A stretch of 64,000 nucleotides of DNA from Klebsiella aerogenes KCTC 2190 (GCF_000215745.1 NC_015663.1:434001-498000); one strand, 5' to 3'. Positions 32,283 to 42,392 are shown, counted from the first letter of the stretch. Numbers and translations: made by a program. Notes: generated by a model not told the origin, from the letters alone.

Positions 32283-33299
32283 ATGGCGACAATTAAGGAT
32301 GTAGCCCGACTCGCAGGAGTGTCCGTCGCTACCGTCTCACGCGTTATCAACAACTCGCCAAAAGCGAGTGAAGCCTCTCGTCAGTCGGTGACGGCGGCGA
32401 TGGAAACCCTGAACTACCACCCCAATGCCAACGCCCGCGCGCTGGCGCAGCAGTCAACGGAAACCATCGGCCTGGTGGTGGGCGACGTTTCCGATCCCTT
32501 CTTCGGCGCGATGGTCAAAGCCGTCGAGCAGGTGGCCTACAGCACCGGTAATTTTTTGCTTATCGGCAACGGCTACCACAACGTGCAAAAGGAACGTCAG
32601 GCGATTGAACAGCTAATCCGTCACCGCTGCGCGGCGCTGGTGGTGCACGCCAAAATGATCCCCGACGATGAGCTGGCGGGGCTGATGAAACAGATCCCCG
32701 GCATGGTGTTGATTAACCGCATCGTGCCGGGTTTCGAGCAACGCAGCGTGGCGCTCGATGACCGCTACGGCGCCTGGCTGGCGACGCGCCATCTGATTCA
32801 GCAGGGCCACAGCCGCATTGGCTATATCTGCTCCAACCACGCGATTTCCGATGCTGAAGACCGGCTGCAGGGTTATTACGATGCCCTGAAGGAGAGCGGC
32901 CTGGCCGTCAATGACCGGCTGGTCACCTTCGCCGAGCCTGACGAAAGCGGCGGCGAGCTGGCGATGACCGAGCTATTAGGCCGCGGCAGAAACTTTACCG
33001 CCGTCGCCTGTTACAACGATTCAATGGCCGCCGGCGCGATGGGGGTGCTCAACGATAACGGTATCGAGGTGCCGCAGGAAATTTCGCTGATTGGCTTCGA
33101 TGATGTGCTGATCTCGCGCTACGTGCGCCCCCGCCTGACCACCGTACGTTATCCGATCGTCACCATGGCGACCCAGGCGGCGGAGCTGGCCCTGGCACTA
33201 GCAGAACAGCGTCCGGCGCCGGAAATCACTCACCTCTTCAGCCCGACGCTGGTGCGCCGTCACTCGGTGATAACGCCCGCGGAAAGTGACAAGTCATAG
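32283..33299 (+). CDS. galR: HTH-type transcriptional repressor GalR
   Basis: GalR represses the gal operon and galactose uptake genes and is released by galactose. The 338-residue LacI-family protein has the HTH plus hinge helix at residues 1–56 (ATIKDVARLAGVSVATVSRV), followed by the periplasmic-binding-protein-like sensor with IGLVVGDVSDPFFG near residue 60. It is 5 residues shorter than I recall for E. coli. Its last 40 bases overlap the end of the convergent GNAT gene. Confidence 0.95.
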   Translation: MATIKDVARLAGVSVATVSRVINNSPKASEASRQSVTAAMETLNYHPNANARALAQQSTETIGLVVGDVSDPFFGAMVKAVEQVAYSTGNFLLIGNGYHNVQKERQAIEQLIRHRCAALVVHAKMIPDDELAGLMKQIPGMVLINRIVPGFEQRSVALDDRYGAWLATRHLIQQGHSRIGYICSNHAISDAEDRLQGYYDALKESGLAVNDRLVTFAEPDESGGELAMTELLGRGRNFTAVACYNDSMAAGAMGVLNDNGIEVPQEISLIGFDDVLISRYVRPRLTTVRYPIVTMATQAAELALALAEQRPAPEITHLFSPTLVRRHSVITPAESDKS

Positions 33300-33739
33300 C
33301 GGTACAGGCTCACGGCGGTGGCCGGGTAATCCAGGCCCTCGCCGATATAGCGCCAGCCAAAGCGCTCATAAAAATCGCGGCAGGCGGAATAGAGATAAAG
33401 CTGCGGATAACCGCACTGGCGGGCATAGTCGATGACGTGCCGCTGCAGCTTCCCGGCCAGCCCCTGCCCGCGCGCCGTTTCGGCGACAAACAGCGCCGCC
33501 ATCCATGGAAACAGATCCTGACGGCTTATCAAATCGCAACGCCACAGCCCCACGGTACCCAGCAGCGCCTCGCCATCGGTGGCGATAAAGGTCAGCGGCA
33601 GCGCCCCCGGCGTTTGGCTATGTTCAACAATACTGCTAAAAAACGCCTGCGGTAAGGCATCGCCGGCAAAAGCCTGCCATAGCCACTCCGCCACCTGCGG
33701 CCCATGCTGCGGCGCGGCGTACAACGGTTGAATCTGCAT
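33260..33739 (-). CDS. GNAT family N-acetyltransferase
   Basis: A 159-residue acetyltransferase of the GCN5 fold. The acetyl-CoA loop is represented by VAETARGQGLAGKLQ near residues 81–95 (R/Q-x-x-G-x-G/A), and the C-terminal SACRDFYERFGWRYIGE is typical of the last helix and strands. I chose the ATG at 33739, which has AGGGGGA upstream; the longer ORF to 34000 would run into the divergent lacI-type gene. Substrate unknown. It is absent from this spot in E. coli K-12, so it belongs to a small insertion between galR and lysA. Confidence 0.85.
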   Translation of the reverse strand: MQIQPLYAAPQHGPQVAEWLWQAFAGDALPQAFFSSIVEHSQTPGALPLTFIATDGEALLGTVGLWRCDLISRQDLFPWMAALFVAETARGQGLAGKLQRHVIDYARQCGYPQLYLYSACRDFYERFGWRYIGEGLDYPATAVSLYRYDLSLSAGVITE

Positions 33740-33926
33740 TTTTTCCCCCTGTGAATCGATGAATTCTAGCGCGCCGCTCGCGCCCGCGCATCCGGGGTCG
33801 GAAAATGCCTTCAACAGGATTTCCGCAAAAAGCGTGATCGCGATAGTCTTTGCCGTCGTCAGGCTCATATCCCTCTGAATGACTGTGGTAAACTGCGCCC
33901 TATCACCGGTTATCAGGAATCGACGA

Positions 33927-34937
33927 ATGGCAACAATGCTGGATGTCTCAATACGCGCAGGCGTCTCGAAAGCGACGGTTTCCCGCGTGTTGAACGGCAC
34001 AGGTCAGGTAAAAGAGAGTACCCGCCAACAGGTATTCAAAGCGATGGAAGAGCTGGGCTACCGGCCTAATTTTCTCGCCCGCTCGCTGGCGAATCGCACC
34101 AGCAACAGCATTGGACTGGTGGTATCGACATTCGACGGTTTTTACTTTGGCCGCTTGCTGCAACAGGCGTCGCGCCAAACGGAAGCCTGGGGCAAACAGC
34201 TTATCGTCACCGACGGCCACGATGCGCCCGAACGAGAAGAAGAAGCGGTACAAATGTTGGCCGACCGTCAGTGCGACGCCATCGTGCTCTACACCCGCCA
34301 TATGAGCGAACAGAAAATCATGTCGCTTATCGAGACCATTGAAACGCCGCTGGTGGTGATTAACCGCGACGTTAGCCAGGCGCGGGAACGCTGCGTGTTC
34401 TTCGAACAGCAGGAAGCGGCGTTTCAGGCCGTCGACTATCTGATCTCCCAAGGGCACCGCGATATCGCCTGCCTGACCGTGCCGATGCATACCCCAACGG
34501 GTAAAGCGCGCCTGGCGGGCTACCGCAGCGCCCTGGAAAAGCACGGAATTGCGTGGGAACCGGCGCGGGTCAAGTACGGCGATTCAACGATGACCCGCGG
34601 TTATGAGCTGTGTCGGGAATTATTAGAAGAGAAAACGCCGTTTAGCGCGCTGTTCTCCTGTAACGATGATATGGCGTTGGGCGCCTCGAAAGCGCTGCAT
34701 CAGGCGGGGCTGCGCATTCCGCAGGACGTATCGCTCTTCGGCTTTGACGACGCCCCCAGCGCGAAGTGGCTGGAGCCCGGATTATCAACGGTTTATCTGC
34801 CGATCGACAATATGATCACCACCGCCATCGACCAGGCGATTAAGCTCGCCAACGAACAGCCGATCGAAACCATCCCGCCGTTCACCGGTACGCTGGTACT
34901 GCGTGAATCGGTGACGACGGGGCCATTCTTTAAATAA
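33927..34937 (+). CDS. LacI-family transcriptional regulator, ligand unknown
   Basis: A 336-residue repressor. The HTH and hinge lie at residues 2–57 (ATMLDVSIRAGVSKATVSRV; NFLARSLANRTSN), then a type I periplasmic-binding fold (IGLVVSTFDGFYFG near 61; FSCNDDMALGASKAL near 246). The start at 33927 is set by the usual position of the HTH in the family. It is neither GalR nor GalS; the closest recollection is the AscG/GalR subgroup. No sugar operon lies beside it, so its target is not evident. It is convergent with lysA, overlapping by 8 bases. Confidence 0.85.
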   Translation: MATMLDVSIRAGVSKATVSRVLNGTGQVKESTRQQVFKAMEELGYRPNFLARSLANRTSNSIGLVVSTFDGFYFGRLLQQASRQTEAWGKQLIVTDGHDAPEREEEAVQMLADRQCDAIVLYTRHMSEQKIMSLIETIETPLVVINRDVSQARERCVFFEQQEAAFQAVDYLISQGHRDIACLTVPMHTPTGKARLAGYRSALEKHGIAWEPARVKYGDSTMTRGYELCRELLEEKTPFSALFSCNDDMALGASKALHQAGLRIPQDVSLFGFDDAPSAKWLEPGLSTVYLPIDNMITTAIDQAIKLANEQPIETIPPFTGTLVLRESVTTGPFFK

Positions 34938-36192
34938 GCTCCAGCGCCAGCAGTTCTTCAATGGTCTGGCGACGGCGAATCAGGCGCGCGCTGCCGTTAT
35001 CAAACAGCACTTCCGGTAGTAGCGGGCGGCTGTTGTAGTTTGAAGACATCGATGCGCCGTAGGCGCCGGTGTCGTGCAGCACCAGGTAATCGCCCGGCGC
35101 CACCGCCGGCAGCAGGCGAGTTTCCACTTTACCGCCCTCCTGTTGGGTAAAGACGTCGCCGGATTCGCACAGCGGCCCCGCGACCACGGTTTCCAGCTGC
35201 GGTTCGCCGCTCAGGTCGCGCCCGTCCGCCGCCAGCGCGGTAATATGATGATAGCTGCCGTACATGGCCGGGCGCATCAGATCGTTAAAGCCGGCGTCGA
35301 TCAGCACGAAGTGGCGGCTGCCCATCTCTTTCACGCTACGCACCTGCGATACCAGCACGCCGGACTCCGCCACCAGGAAACGCCCCGGTTCAATCTCCAG
35401 CTTCACCGGATGCCCCAGATGTTTGGCGATCTGCTCGCGCGCCGCATTCCACAGGCCAAAGTAGTGATCGGTATCGATCGCCTCTTCGCCTTCATGATAC
35501 GGGATCGATAAACCGCCGCCGGCGGAGATCGCCTGCAGATCCTGACCAAACTCCACCACCTGGCGCACCATCGCGCCGCATACTTGCTCAAGATGACCGT
35601 AATCAACGCCGGAGCCGATATGCATATGGATGCCGACCAGCTGCAGCGAATGGCGGCGAATCACCTCCAGCGCCTGCGGCAGCTGGCTGAACCAGATACC
35701 GTGTTTGCTGTTTTCGCCGCCGGTGTTGGTCTTCTGGCTGTGGCCATGACCAAATCCCGGGTTGACGCGTAGCCAGACGCGGTGACCCGGCGAGACTTCG
35801 CCCAGTTGGCTAAGCATATCCACGGATCCGGCATTCACTGGGATCTGTAATGCTTTCACCCGCTCAAGGGTCGCACGATCGATCAGATCGGCGGTAAAGA
35901 CGATATCGTCCGGATGCTGCACGGGATCGTAACCTGCCGCCAGCGCGCGTTCGATCTCGCCAAGCGACACCGAATCCACCTTCACGCCCTGCTCGCGCAT
36001 CAGACGCAGAATATGAATATTGGAGCAGGCCTTCTGCGCAAAACGCACCACGTCAAACTGGCTAAGTTGGGCAATCTGGCGGCGGATAATCTGCGCGTCA
36101 TAGACCCATACCGGGCAGCCGAACTCAGCGGGCAGGCGCAGTAGATTGTCGGCGGTCAGATCGGTATCGGTGGCGTTCAGCGAGCGTGGCAT
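34930..36192 (-). CDS. lysA: Diaminopimelate decarboxylase
   Basis: LysA decarboxylates meso-diaminopimelate to lysine, the last step of the pathway. The 420-residue PLP enzyme (fold type III) has the cofactor lysine at K54 (RFAQKACSN), the HMHIGSG loop near residue 190, the EPGRF phosphate-binding motif near 270 and the catalytic CESGDVF near 340. It is divergent from its activator gene lysR, with a 136-bp shared control region. Confidence 0.97.
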   Translation of the reverse strand: MPRSLNATDTDLTADNLLRLPAEFGCPVWVYDAQIIRRQIAQLSQFDVVRFAQKACSNIHILRLMREQGVKVDSVSLGEIERALAAGYDPVQHPDDIVFTADLIDRATLERVKALQIPVNAGSVDMLSQLGEVSPGHRVWLRVNPGFGHGHSQKTNTGGENSKHGIWFSQLPQALEVIRRHSLQLVGIHMHIGSGVDYGHLEQVCGAMVRQVVEFGQDLQAISAGGGLSIPYHEGEEAIDTDHYFGLWNAAREQIAKHLGHPVKLEIEPGRFLVAESGVLVSQVRSVKEMGSRHFVLIDAGFNDLMRPAMYGSYHHITALAADGRDLSGEPQLETVVAGPLCESGDVFTQQEGGKVETRLLPAVAPGDYLVLHDTGAYGASMSSNYNSRPLLPEVLFDNGSARLIRRRQTIEELLALELI

Positions 36193-36328
36193 AAGGACTC
36201 CGGTGCGTACGTGTGTTTGTCGATGTTTTTTCCGATTACGCCACAGCGGGAAGAGAATAAAAAATATCGTTTTATCGAGAGTCTATGCAAAAATGATATG
36301 GCTATCTGATGCTAACCGGGAGCCGCCC

Positions 36329-37255
36329 ATGCCTGCCGTCAACTTACGCCATATTGAGATTTTCCACGCGGTGATGACCACCGGCAACCTAACCGAAGCG
36401 GCGCGGATGCTGCATACCTCGCAGCCGACGGTCAGCCGTGAACTGGCACGTTTTGAGAAAGTGCTGGGCTTAAAGCTGTTTGAGCGCGCCCGCGGCCGTC
36501 TGCAGCCGACGGTGCAGGGGCTGCGACTGTTTGAAGAAGTACAGCGCTCGTGGTACGGGTTGGATCGCATCGTTAGCGCCGCGGAGAGCCTGCGCGAATT
36601 CCGCCAGGGAGAGCTGTCGGTAGCCTGCCTGCCGGTCTTTTCGCAGTCATTTCTGCCGCTGCTGCTGCAGCCGTTCCTGGCGCGCTATCCGGACGTCAGC
36701 CTGCAGATCGTGCCGCAGGAGTCGCCGCTGCTGGAGGAGTGGCTGTCCGCCCAGCGCCATGATTTGGGGTTAACGGAAACGCTGCATACGCCGGCCGGCA
36801 CCGAGCGCACGCCGCTGCTGACCTTAAATGAAGTCTGCGTGCTGCCACAAAATCACCCGCTGGCCGTTAAAACCGAACTCACCCCCGCCGACTTCCACGG
36901 TGAAAACTATATCAGCCTGTCGCGCACCGACAGCTATCGTCAGCTGCTTGATGCGCTGTTTATGGAGCACCAGGTGAAACGACGGATGGTGGTTGAAACC
37001 CACAGCGCGGCGTCGATCTGCGCGCTGGTGCGCGCTGGTGCGGGCATTTCGGTGGTCAACCCGCTCACCGCCCTCGACTACGCTGAGAGCGGCGTGGTGG
37101 TGCGGCGCTTCAGCGTCGATGTGCCCTTTACCGTCAGCCTAATCCGCCCACTACATCGCCCCGGTTCCGCGCTGGTCGACGCCTTTGTCCAGCATCTGCA
37201 AACCAGCCTGCCGCGTATCGAACAGCCGCTGGCGGCGGTACTTAAGAGAGCATAA
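36329..37255 (+). CDS. lysR: Transcriptional activator LysR
   Basis: LysR activates lysA in response to diaminopimelate and represses itself; it is the namesake of the LTTR family. The 308-residue protein has a winged HTH at residues 5–62 ([19 protein letters not shown]) and an effector-binding domain. I chose the ATG at 36329 ([11 protein letters not shown] follows, as in E. coli); the longer ORF reads back into the shared promoter. Its last 14 bases overlap the end of convergent ygeA. Confidence 0.95.
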   Translation: MPAVNLRHIEIFHAVMTTGNLTEAARMLHTSQPTVSRELARFEKVLGLKLFERARGRLQPTVQGLRLFEEVQRSWYGLDRIVSAAESLREFRQGELSVACLPVFSQSFLPLLLQPFLARYPDVSLQIVPQESPLLEEWLSAQRHDLGLTETLHTPAGTERTPLLTLNEVCVLPQNHPLAVKTELTPADFHGENYISLSRTDSYRQLLDALFMEHQVKRRMVVETHSAASICALVRAGAGISVVNPLTALDYAESGVVVRRFSVDVPFTVSLIRPLHRPGSALVDAFVQHLQTSLPRIEQPLAAVLKRA

Positions 37256-37934
37256 ATTCCACCGCGTCGGCGGCATGGATCGCCGCGGTATCAAATACCG
37301 GCAGCGGACTACTCGTTTCCGGTACCAGCAGGCCGATTTCAGTGCAGCCGAAGATAACGCCTTGCGCCCCCTGTGCCGCCAGCGCCTCGATGACCTGCAG
37401 ATAATAGTCGCGCGAGGCGTCGCTAAAGGTGCCGAGGCAGAGCTCATCAAAAATAATCTGATTGATGCGCACCCGATCTTCGGCCTGCGGGATCAGCGTC
37501 TCAATGGCAAACTGCTGCTGTAGACGGCCGCGATAAAAATCCTGCTCCATGGTGTAGCGGGTGCCCAATAGCGCGACCCGACGCTGGCCTTTAGCGCTGA
37601 TAGCCCGCCCGGTGGCGTCAGCGATATGCAGGAACGGCACCTCGCAGCGGGCTTCAATCGCATCAGCCACCTTATGCATGGTGTTGGTGCACAGCACGAT
37701 GCCCTCGGCGCCGGCCTGCTGTAGCCCCAGCGCGGCCGCGGCGAGGATCTCGCCGGCGCGATCCCACTCCCCTGCCGACTGGCAGGCTTCAATCTCATGA
37801 AAATCAACACTATGTAGCAACAGGCTGGCGGAATGCAGGCCGCCGAGCCGCGCTTTAATGCCTTCATTGATTAACCGGTAATAGGGAATGGTGGATTCCC
37901 AGCTCATGCCGCCCAGCAGGCCGATGGTTTTCAT
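37242..37934 (-). CDS. ygeA: Broad-specificity amino-acid racemase YgeA
   Basis: A 230-residue Asp/Glu racemase family protein. The two catalytic cysteines are visible at C82 (VLCTNTMHK) and C197 ([10 protein letters not shown]), and the N-terminal [11 protein letters not shown] loop is typical. E. coli YgeA racemises several amino acids including homoserine. The start at 37934 follows AAAGGAG; the longer reading enters the porin gene. The position next to lysR is conserved. Confidence 0.93.
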   Translation of the reverse strand: MKTIGLLGGMSWESTIPYYRLINEGIKARLGGLHSASLLLHSVDFHEIEACQSAGEWDRAGEILAAAALGLQQAGAEGIVLCTNTMHKVADAIEARCEVPFLHIADATGRAISAKGQRRVALLGTRYTMEQDFYRGRLQQQFAIETLIPQAEDRVRINQIIFDELCLGTFSDASRDYYLQVIEALAAQGAQGVIFGCTEIGLLVPETSSPLPVFDTAAIHAADAVEFMLS

Positions 37935-38013
37935 TATCTGCTCCTTTATGGTTTGCTCCAGTGAAGCAAACCTGCCGATAACTTTCCACTGTTGCTGTTG
38001 GGCGGCGACCCCA

Positions 38014-39369
38014 TCAGAAGAAATATTTAAAGCGCACGCGCGCGCCGTAGCGTTCGTCGTCGTTCCCGCTCCGCTGGGCCGACGAATCCAGCCATGAGGC
38101 ATAGGCGCCGAGATAAATATTAAAGTTCGGCATATCCATGATATTCGGCAGTTGCCAGGAGGCATGGATCGTGTGGATGTCATAGCGGCCCGGCGTCAGA
38201 ATCGCGCAGTCGCCATCGCACTCGCCGCTGACCCCCGCCATGTTGAACTGGTCGATTTTGTTGTGCGCGTAGATATATCCCAGCTCGACGCGATGCCACA
38301 GCGCGTTGATACCGGCGCTGAAATCCTCTTCATCCGCCGCGTCCAGATAAGCGGTGCTGAGATTCACCACCATGCCATCCTCGGCATCGGTTTTCAGCGT
38401 ATTCCAGCTCATGGTCAGGCCGTAGCCGGTACGGCTGGACTGATCGACCCAGCGTCCGTTCTGGTTTTGATAACCATAGGCATTATTCACCAGGTTGCTC
38501 TCTACCGCCGCCGCCACTGACCACGGCCCGGACTGCCAGGCCGCCACCGGCCGCACATAGACCACGTTTTTATGATTTTCGAGCGCGTTGCCATGGTAGT
38601 TTTGATCGACAAACAGCGAGCTACCGTCTTCCACCAGCGTGTTGAGCTCAAAGTACCAGTTATCGACGTATTTGCTCAGCAGGAAATTACCGCCGCTGCT
38701 GCTACGCCCGCGCCCCTCTTTCATCATGTAGATATAACCGTAACCGTCGCTATAGAGATCGTTGGCGGTATTACCAGAATATTCAATAAACGTATCCTGA
38801 TTCAGCGGGAACATATCGTAAGCTTCAAAGCGCCCGATTTTTATTTTCCAGTCATTTTCCTGACCAAAGAAAAATACGGCATCATCAAGATTCATTTTCC
38901 CGGTCATATCCGCCAGCGGTTGTACGCTAAAGCCGGAATATTTACCATTAGCGCCTTTGCGTAAGCCATCAAACCCTAACAAAATACGCCCATTAATATC
39001 CCAGCGCTCTTTATCCCCCGGCGCCCAGTTCTTATTCGCGCTGGTTTTTACCGAGGTCAGGCTGCCGGTTCGGCTGGCGCCATCCATATTAAATTCAACA
39101 TCACCGTAAAATTTTAAATCGACATCTTTATTCACCGCCAGCGCGGGCGCGGCAACCGTCGCGGGCGCAGGTGCACTGCTTTTAGCCGTCGCGCGCTCCT
39201 GATGCTTCAGTTCGCGGATTTCCGCCTCGGCGTTTTGCGCCCGCTGCTCGGTGGCTTTTAAGCGCTGCTCCATCTGCGCCAGACGCTCCTCAAGCGAAAG
39301 CGTTTGCTGCGCGCCGGCAGCGGGAATAAATAAAGACGAGATAAGACATCCAACCCAGATTTTATTCAT
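38014..39369 (-). CDS. Carbohydrate porin, RafY/glycoporin-like
   Basis: A 451-residue outer-membrane protein. The signal peptide [20 protein letters not shown] is followed by a coiled-coil segment ([20 protein letters not shown], about residues 26–56) as in ScrY and RafY. A beta barrel ends in the terminal Phe motif RVRFKYFF. The barrel resembles the RafY-type porin family (wide oligosaccharide channels) more than LamB. It is the last gene of the inserted sugar operon and is separated from the GH32 gene by 109 bp with a hairpin. Likely substrates are sucrose, raffinose or short fructo-oligosaccharides; inferred. Confidence 0.8.
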   Translation of the reverse strand: MNKIWVGCLISSLFIPAAGAQQTLSLEERLAQMEQRLKATEQRAQNAEAEIRELKHQERATAKSSAPAPATVAAPALAVNKDVDLKFYGDVEFNMDGASRTGSLTSVKTSANKNWAPGDKERWDINGRILLGFDGLRKGANGKYSGFSVQPLADMTGKMNLDDAVFFFGQENDWKIKIGRFEAYDMFPLNQDTFIEYSGNTANDLYSDGYGYIYMMKEGRGRSSSGGNFLLSKYVDNWYFELNTLVEDGSSLFVDQNYHGNALENHKNVVYVRPVAAWQSGPWSVAAAVESNLVNNAYGYQNQNGRWVDQSSRTGYGLTMSWNTLKTDAEDGMVVNLSTAYLDAADEEDFSAGINALWHRVELGYIYAHNKIDQFNMAGVSGECDGDCAILTPGRYDIHTIHASWQLPNIMDMPNFNIYLGAYASWLDSSAQRSGNDDERYGARVRFKYFF

Positions 39370-39427
39370 CGTTAGACCCTGCTTATTATATATTAAAGGT
39401 ATTGTTTTATTATTTTGGTGAATATTA

Positions 39428-39459
39428 AATAACCCGCCGGCGTTTGCTTGCGGGTTATT
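39428..39459 (-). terminator. Hairpin between the GH32 hydrolase and the porin gene
   Basis: AATAACCCGC pairs with GCGGGTTATT across a 12-base loop; the minus-strand side continues into TTTAATATT rather than a clean T-run. It may terminate part of the transcript or protect the upstream mRNA, lowering porin expression relative to hydrolase. Confidence 0.5.
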
Positions 39460-39478
39460 CAGGTCAATGACTATTTAA

Positions 39479-40915
39479 TTAGAGATTCCATGCTCCGCCA
39501 TCAATTAATGCCGCACTACCGCTCCAGGAAAATAAAGCTAATTCCCGGCGCCGGGCATCAGGATAAATACGGCTGCTGAGGCAGGCTTCGCCGTCATTAA
39601 CGAAAACCTCAACGGATGAGCTATCGAAAAATAGCCGCAGCTTCAGCGCCGAACCGGCTGGTAACGGAACGCTGCGCGTGCCGCACAAACCATATTGCGG
39701 ATAGCGACGCTCCAGCACCAGACGCTGCATCTGATTGTCGACATATACCTTCAGCCCTTCGCCAAAGCTCAAACCGTATTGCTCGGCGCAGCTATTGGCC
39801 ATATCCCAATGCAGATTGACCTCCATGGTTTCACAATGCTCTACCATCGTCAGCTGCTGATTCTTCAACGAACTGACCGGCCACGGGAACCAGTCGCGGC
39901 GCAGGACTTCCACCTCTTTTGCCGGACGCATCAACAGCCGATTATCGGCACCGAGGCTTAACTCGCGCGGCAGCGACAGCATACCGGCCCAACCGTCCTG
40001 CTGCTCCGGCAGCGGCGACTCCCACATGTCCAGCCAGCCGATAACAATCCGTCGGCCATCAGGGGTGAGGAAGCTTTGCGGCGCATAGAAATCGTGGCCG
40101 CTGTCGAGTTCGACAAACGCCTCTTCGCGGACGAAAGTTTGCCCCGGCTGCCAGTCCCCCAGCAGATAGCCGCTCTGGAATAAATTGCGCCGGGCAAAGC
40201 CGTCCGCGGCCATCCCCTGCGGTGAGAACATCAGAACCCGCTTGCCATCGAGTTCAAAGAAATCCGGGCACTCCCACATGTAGCCCATCCCCGTTTCGGC
40301 CTGGGCAAGAATACCGGCATCCTGCCAGTGGCGCAGGTCGTCAGAACGGTACAACCGCACCTGGCCGACGTCGTCTACCCGCGCGCCGACCACCATGTAC
40401 CAGCTTTCACCTTCACGCCATACTTTCGGGTCGCGAAAATGGTGCATCTCCGGCGGGGTATCAATGACCATCCCCTGGCGCTCAAAATGGATGCCGTCGC
40501 GGCTGGTCGCCAGACACTGCACCTGGTACAGGTTATTTTCATCAGCGGGATCGCCATGAAATTTATGGCCGGTGTAGATGAGCGCCAGCGTATCGCCATC
40601 AACCACCGCCGAGCCGGAGAAACAGCCGTCTTTATCTTCCGGCCCTTCCGGCGCCAGCGCCACCGGCAGGTGTTCCCAATGCACAAGGTCCTTGCTGCGC
40701 GCGTGGCCCCAGTGCATCGGCCCCCACTGGTTTGAATACGGGTGGTGCTGATAAAACGCGTGGTACCAGCCGTCGAACCATACCAGCCCGTTGGGGTCGT
40801 TGATCCAGCCGGCACGGGCAGCCAGGTGATAACGCGGATACCAGCGCGGGTTGAGATCCACGCTTTTCGCCTGCAGTTCCCGCTCCGCGTTACTAATGGA
40901 ATAGATCATATTCAT
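39479..40915 (-). CDS. GH32 beta-fructofuranosidase (sucrose hydrolase, CscA/RafD-like)
   Basis: This enzyme hydrolyses sucrose or related beta-fructosides in the cytoplasm. The 478-residue protein has the GH32 five-bladed propeller: nucleophile D40 in WINDPNG (37–43), transition-state stabiliser FRDP (160–163) and acid/base E215 in WECPDF. A C-terminal beta-sandwich includes SSVEVFVNDGEACLSSR. There is no signal peptide. An ATG two codons in (40909) has better spacing to AAGAG and may be the true start. It follows a proton-symporter-type permease rather than a PTS, so free sucrose is the likely substrate, as with CscA. Confidence 0.9.
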   Translation of the reverse strand: MNMIYSISNAERELQAKSVDLNPRWYPRYHLAARAGWINDPNGLVWFDGWYHAFYQHHPYSNQWGPMHWGHARSKDLVHWEHLPVALAPEGPEDKDGCFSGSAVVDGDTLALIYTGHKFHGDPADENNLYQVQCLATSRDGIHFERQGMVIDTPPEMHHFRDPKVWREGESWYMVVGARVDDVGQVRLYRSDDLRHWQDAGILAQAETGMGYMWECPDFFELDGKRVLMFSPQGMAADGFARRNLFQSGYLLGDWQPGQTFVREEAFVELDSGHDFYAPQSFLTPDGRRIVIGWLDMWESPLPEQQDGWAGMLSLPRELSLGADNRLLMRPAKEVEVLRRDWFPWPVSSLKNQQLTMVEHCETMEVNLHWDMANSCAEQYGLSFGEGLKVYVDNQMQRLVLERRYPQYGLCGTRSVPLPAGSALKLRLFFDSSSVEVFVNDGEACLSSRIYPDARRRELALFSWSGSAALIDGGAWNL

Positions 40916-40927
40916 TTCTCTTTTCAG

Positions 40928-42169
40928 TCAGATAGTGGATGGCTGCGACATGAGCGAATCCGAAGAGGCCTTATTGGATCGCAGCAGGAAGATGGAGATG
41001 AAGGTGGTGCAGAACACCAGCAGTCCCATGATCAGATAGGAGTCGGCGAAGCCGTATTTTTCATAGCTATAGCCCGCCAGCGGCGACAGGACGGTGGCGA
41101 TAACCGAACTGGTGCAGGCGAAACCAACCAGGTACAGGGTGGAAGAAAGGCGTTTATCAAAGTTCAGGCTGTTGTATTTGAAGATGGACACCAGCAGCAC
41201 CGGCAATTCCACGGCGTGCAGCAGTTTCGTAATCGAGATCAGTACAGGGCCTTCCACCAGCCCGGAGGCCACCATGCGCATCGCCATCACCATGCCGGCG
41301 AAGATCAGGCCGTTTTTCGCGCCGATACGGTTGACCAGCCACGGGGCGCAGAACATTCCCGCCGCTTCGAGGAACACCTGGAAGGAGTTGAGATAGCCAT
41401 ACATGGCGTTCCCTTCATGCAGCGTGGCGAACTGCGAGGAGAAGTAGACCGGGAACTGCTGGTCGTAAACGCCGTAAATACAGGTGCCAACGACGAAAAA
41501 CACCAGCGCCCAAAAGCGCGGCAGCGTCAGCAGGCGCAGCGCGTCTTCCAGCGTGACTTTACCGCCACTGACCGCCTCCTGCATGGCGTGCGGCGCTGAA
41601 GAGACCTTAAGCCGCGCCAGCAGCATGAAGAAAACCAGACCGGAACAGCTGGCGACGGCGAAGTTCAGCTGTGGGTTAATGTTGAACAGCAGCCCGGCGA
41701 AAAAGGTCGCCACCGCCCAGCCCAACGATCCCCACATCCGCGCTTTGCCGAATTCAAACTGGCTTTGCCGCGCCACGCGCTCGGTATAGGACTCCAGCAC
41801 GCCAATGCCGCCGTTAAAGGTCAGGCCGATATAGATGCCGCCAAAAATACTGCCAAGCAGCACGTTGATTTTCAGCAGATAGCCAAACAGCAGATAGGCC
41901 GGGCCGGAAAGGATCAGTAAGACGGTGATATACCAGAGTAAATTTTTGCGCAGCCCCAGTTTATCCTGGATAAAGCCGTAGCAAATCTGGGCGAATAGCG
42001 CCGAGACCGACAGCACCGCGTAGATAATGCCGGTATCCCCGGCTTTCAGCCCTACCTCCTGATGTAGCCAGATGGAAAGCAACGAGCCGGAAGAAGACCA
42101 GGTAACAAAAAAGAAAAACAGTAAGGCACTGAGTAAGGGGTAGCTGTGAGAGTGATGCATCTTCATCAT
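40928..42169 (-). CDS. LacY/CscB-type oligosaccharide:H+ symporter
   Basis: A 413-residue MFS permease of the oligosaccharide:proton symporter family. It shows 12 helices, the IQDKLGLRKNLLW loop near residue 66, ARMWGSLGWAVATFFAG near 143 and the helix 8 to 10 region with KLLHAVELPVLLVS near residue 299. Overall it looks closest to sucrose permease CscB (YGYLNSFQV is shared). The start is taken at 42169, where two ATG codons are adjacent; the ORF extends 17 codons upstream into the operator region. First gene of the operon permease–hydrolase–porin. Confidence 0.88.
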   Translation of the reverse strand: MMKMHHSHSYPLLSALLFFFFVTWSSSGSLLSIWLHQEVGLKAGDTGIIYAVLSVSALFAQICYGFIQDKLGLRKNLLWYITVLLILSGPAYLLFGYLLKINVLLGSIFGGIYIGLTFNGGIGVLESYTERVARQSQFEFGKARMWGSLGWAVATFFAGLLFNINPQLNFAVASCSGLVFFMLLARLKVSSAPHAMQEAVSGGKVTLEDALRLLTLPRFWALVFFVVGTCIYGVYDQQFPVYFSSQFATLHEGNAMYGYLNSFQVFLEAAGMFCAPWLVNRIGAKNGLIFAGMVMAMRMVASGLVEGPVLISITKLLHAVELPVLLVSIFKYNSLNFDKRLSSTLYLVGFACTSSVIATVLSPLAGYSYEKYGFADSYLIMGLLVFCTTFISIFLLRSNKASSDSLMSQPSTI

Positions 42170-42199
42170 GACATTCTCGTGTTGGAGTAATGCGCAAAT

Positions 42200-42276
42200 G
42201 GTAACGTTAACAAAAAACAACTCTCATCTGGTTTTGTGACGATTCATGATGTTAATCACAAAAGTTAACGTTAACA
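42200..42276. promoter_or_regulatory. Divergent control region with two LacI-family operators and a CRP-like site
   Basis: Two palindromes share TAACGTTA: GGTAACGTTAAC centred at 42205.5 and the perfect GTTAACGTTAAC at 42264–42275, centred 64 bp away, close to six helical turns. A CRP-like CATGA-N6-TCACA lies at 42245–42260 between them. The arrangement suits looping by the adjacent CscR-like repressor plus catabolite activation of the permease operon. Assigned by eye. Confidence 0.65.
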
Positions 42277-42392
42277 TAATGGAGATGAGATCGCGATCAA
42301 CTATTCCTCGCCATGCTTCACCATCAGGCTGGGATAGACTATCGTATGATCCTTTTACATCAGCGACTTAGTTGTATACCGGAGTAATCACC

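Noticed and set aside
40742..41599. 285-codon ORF opposite the permease gene
   Set aside because: His- and Gln-rich translation typical of antisense membrane-protein genes; no family resemblance.
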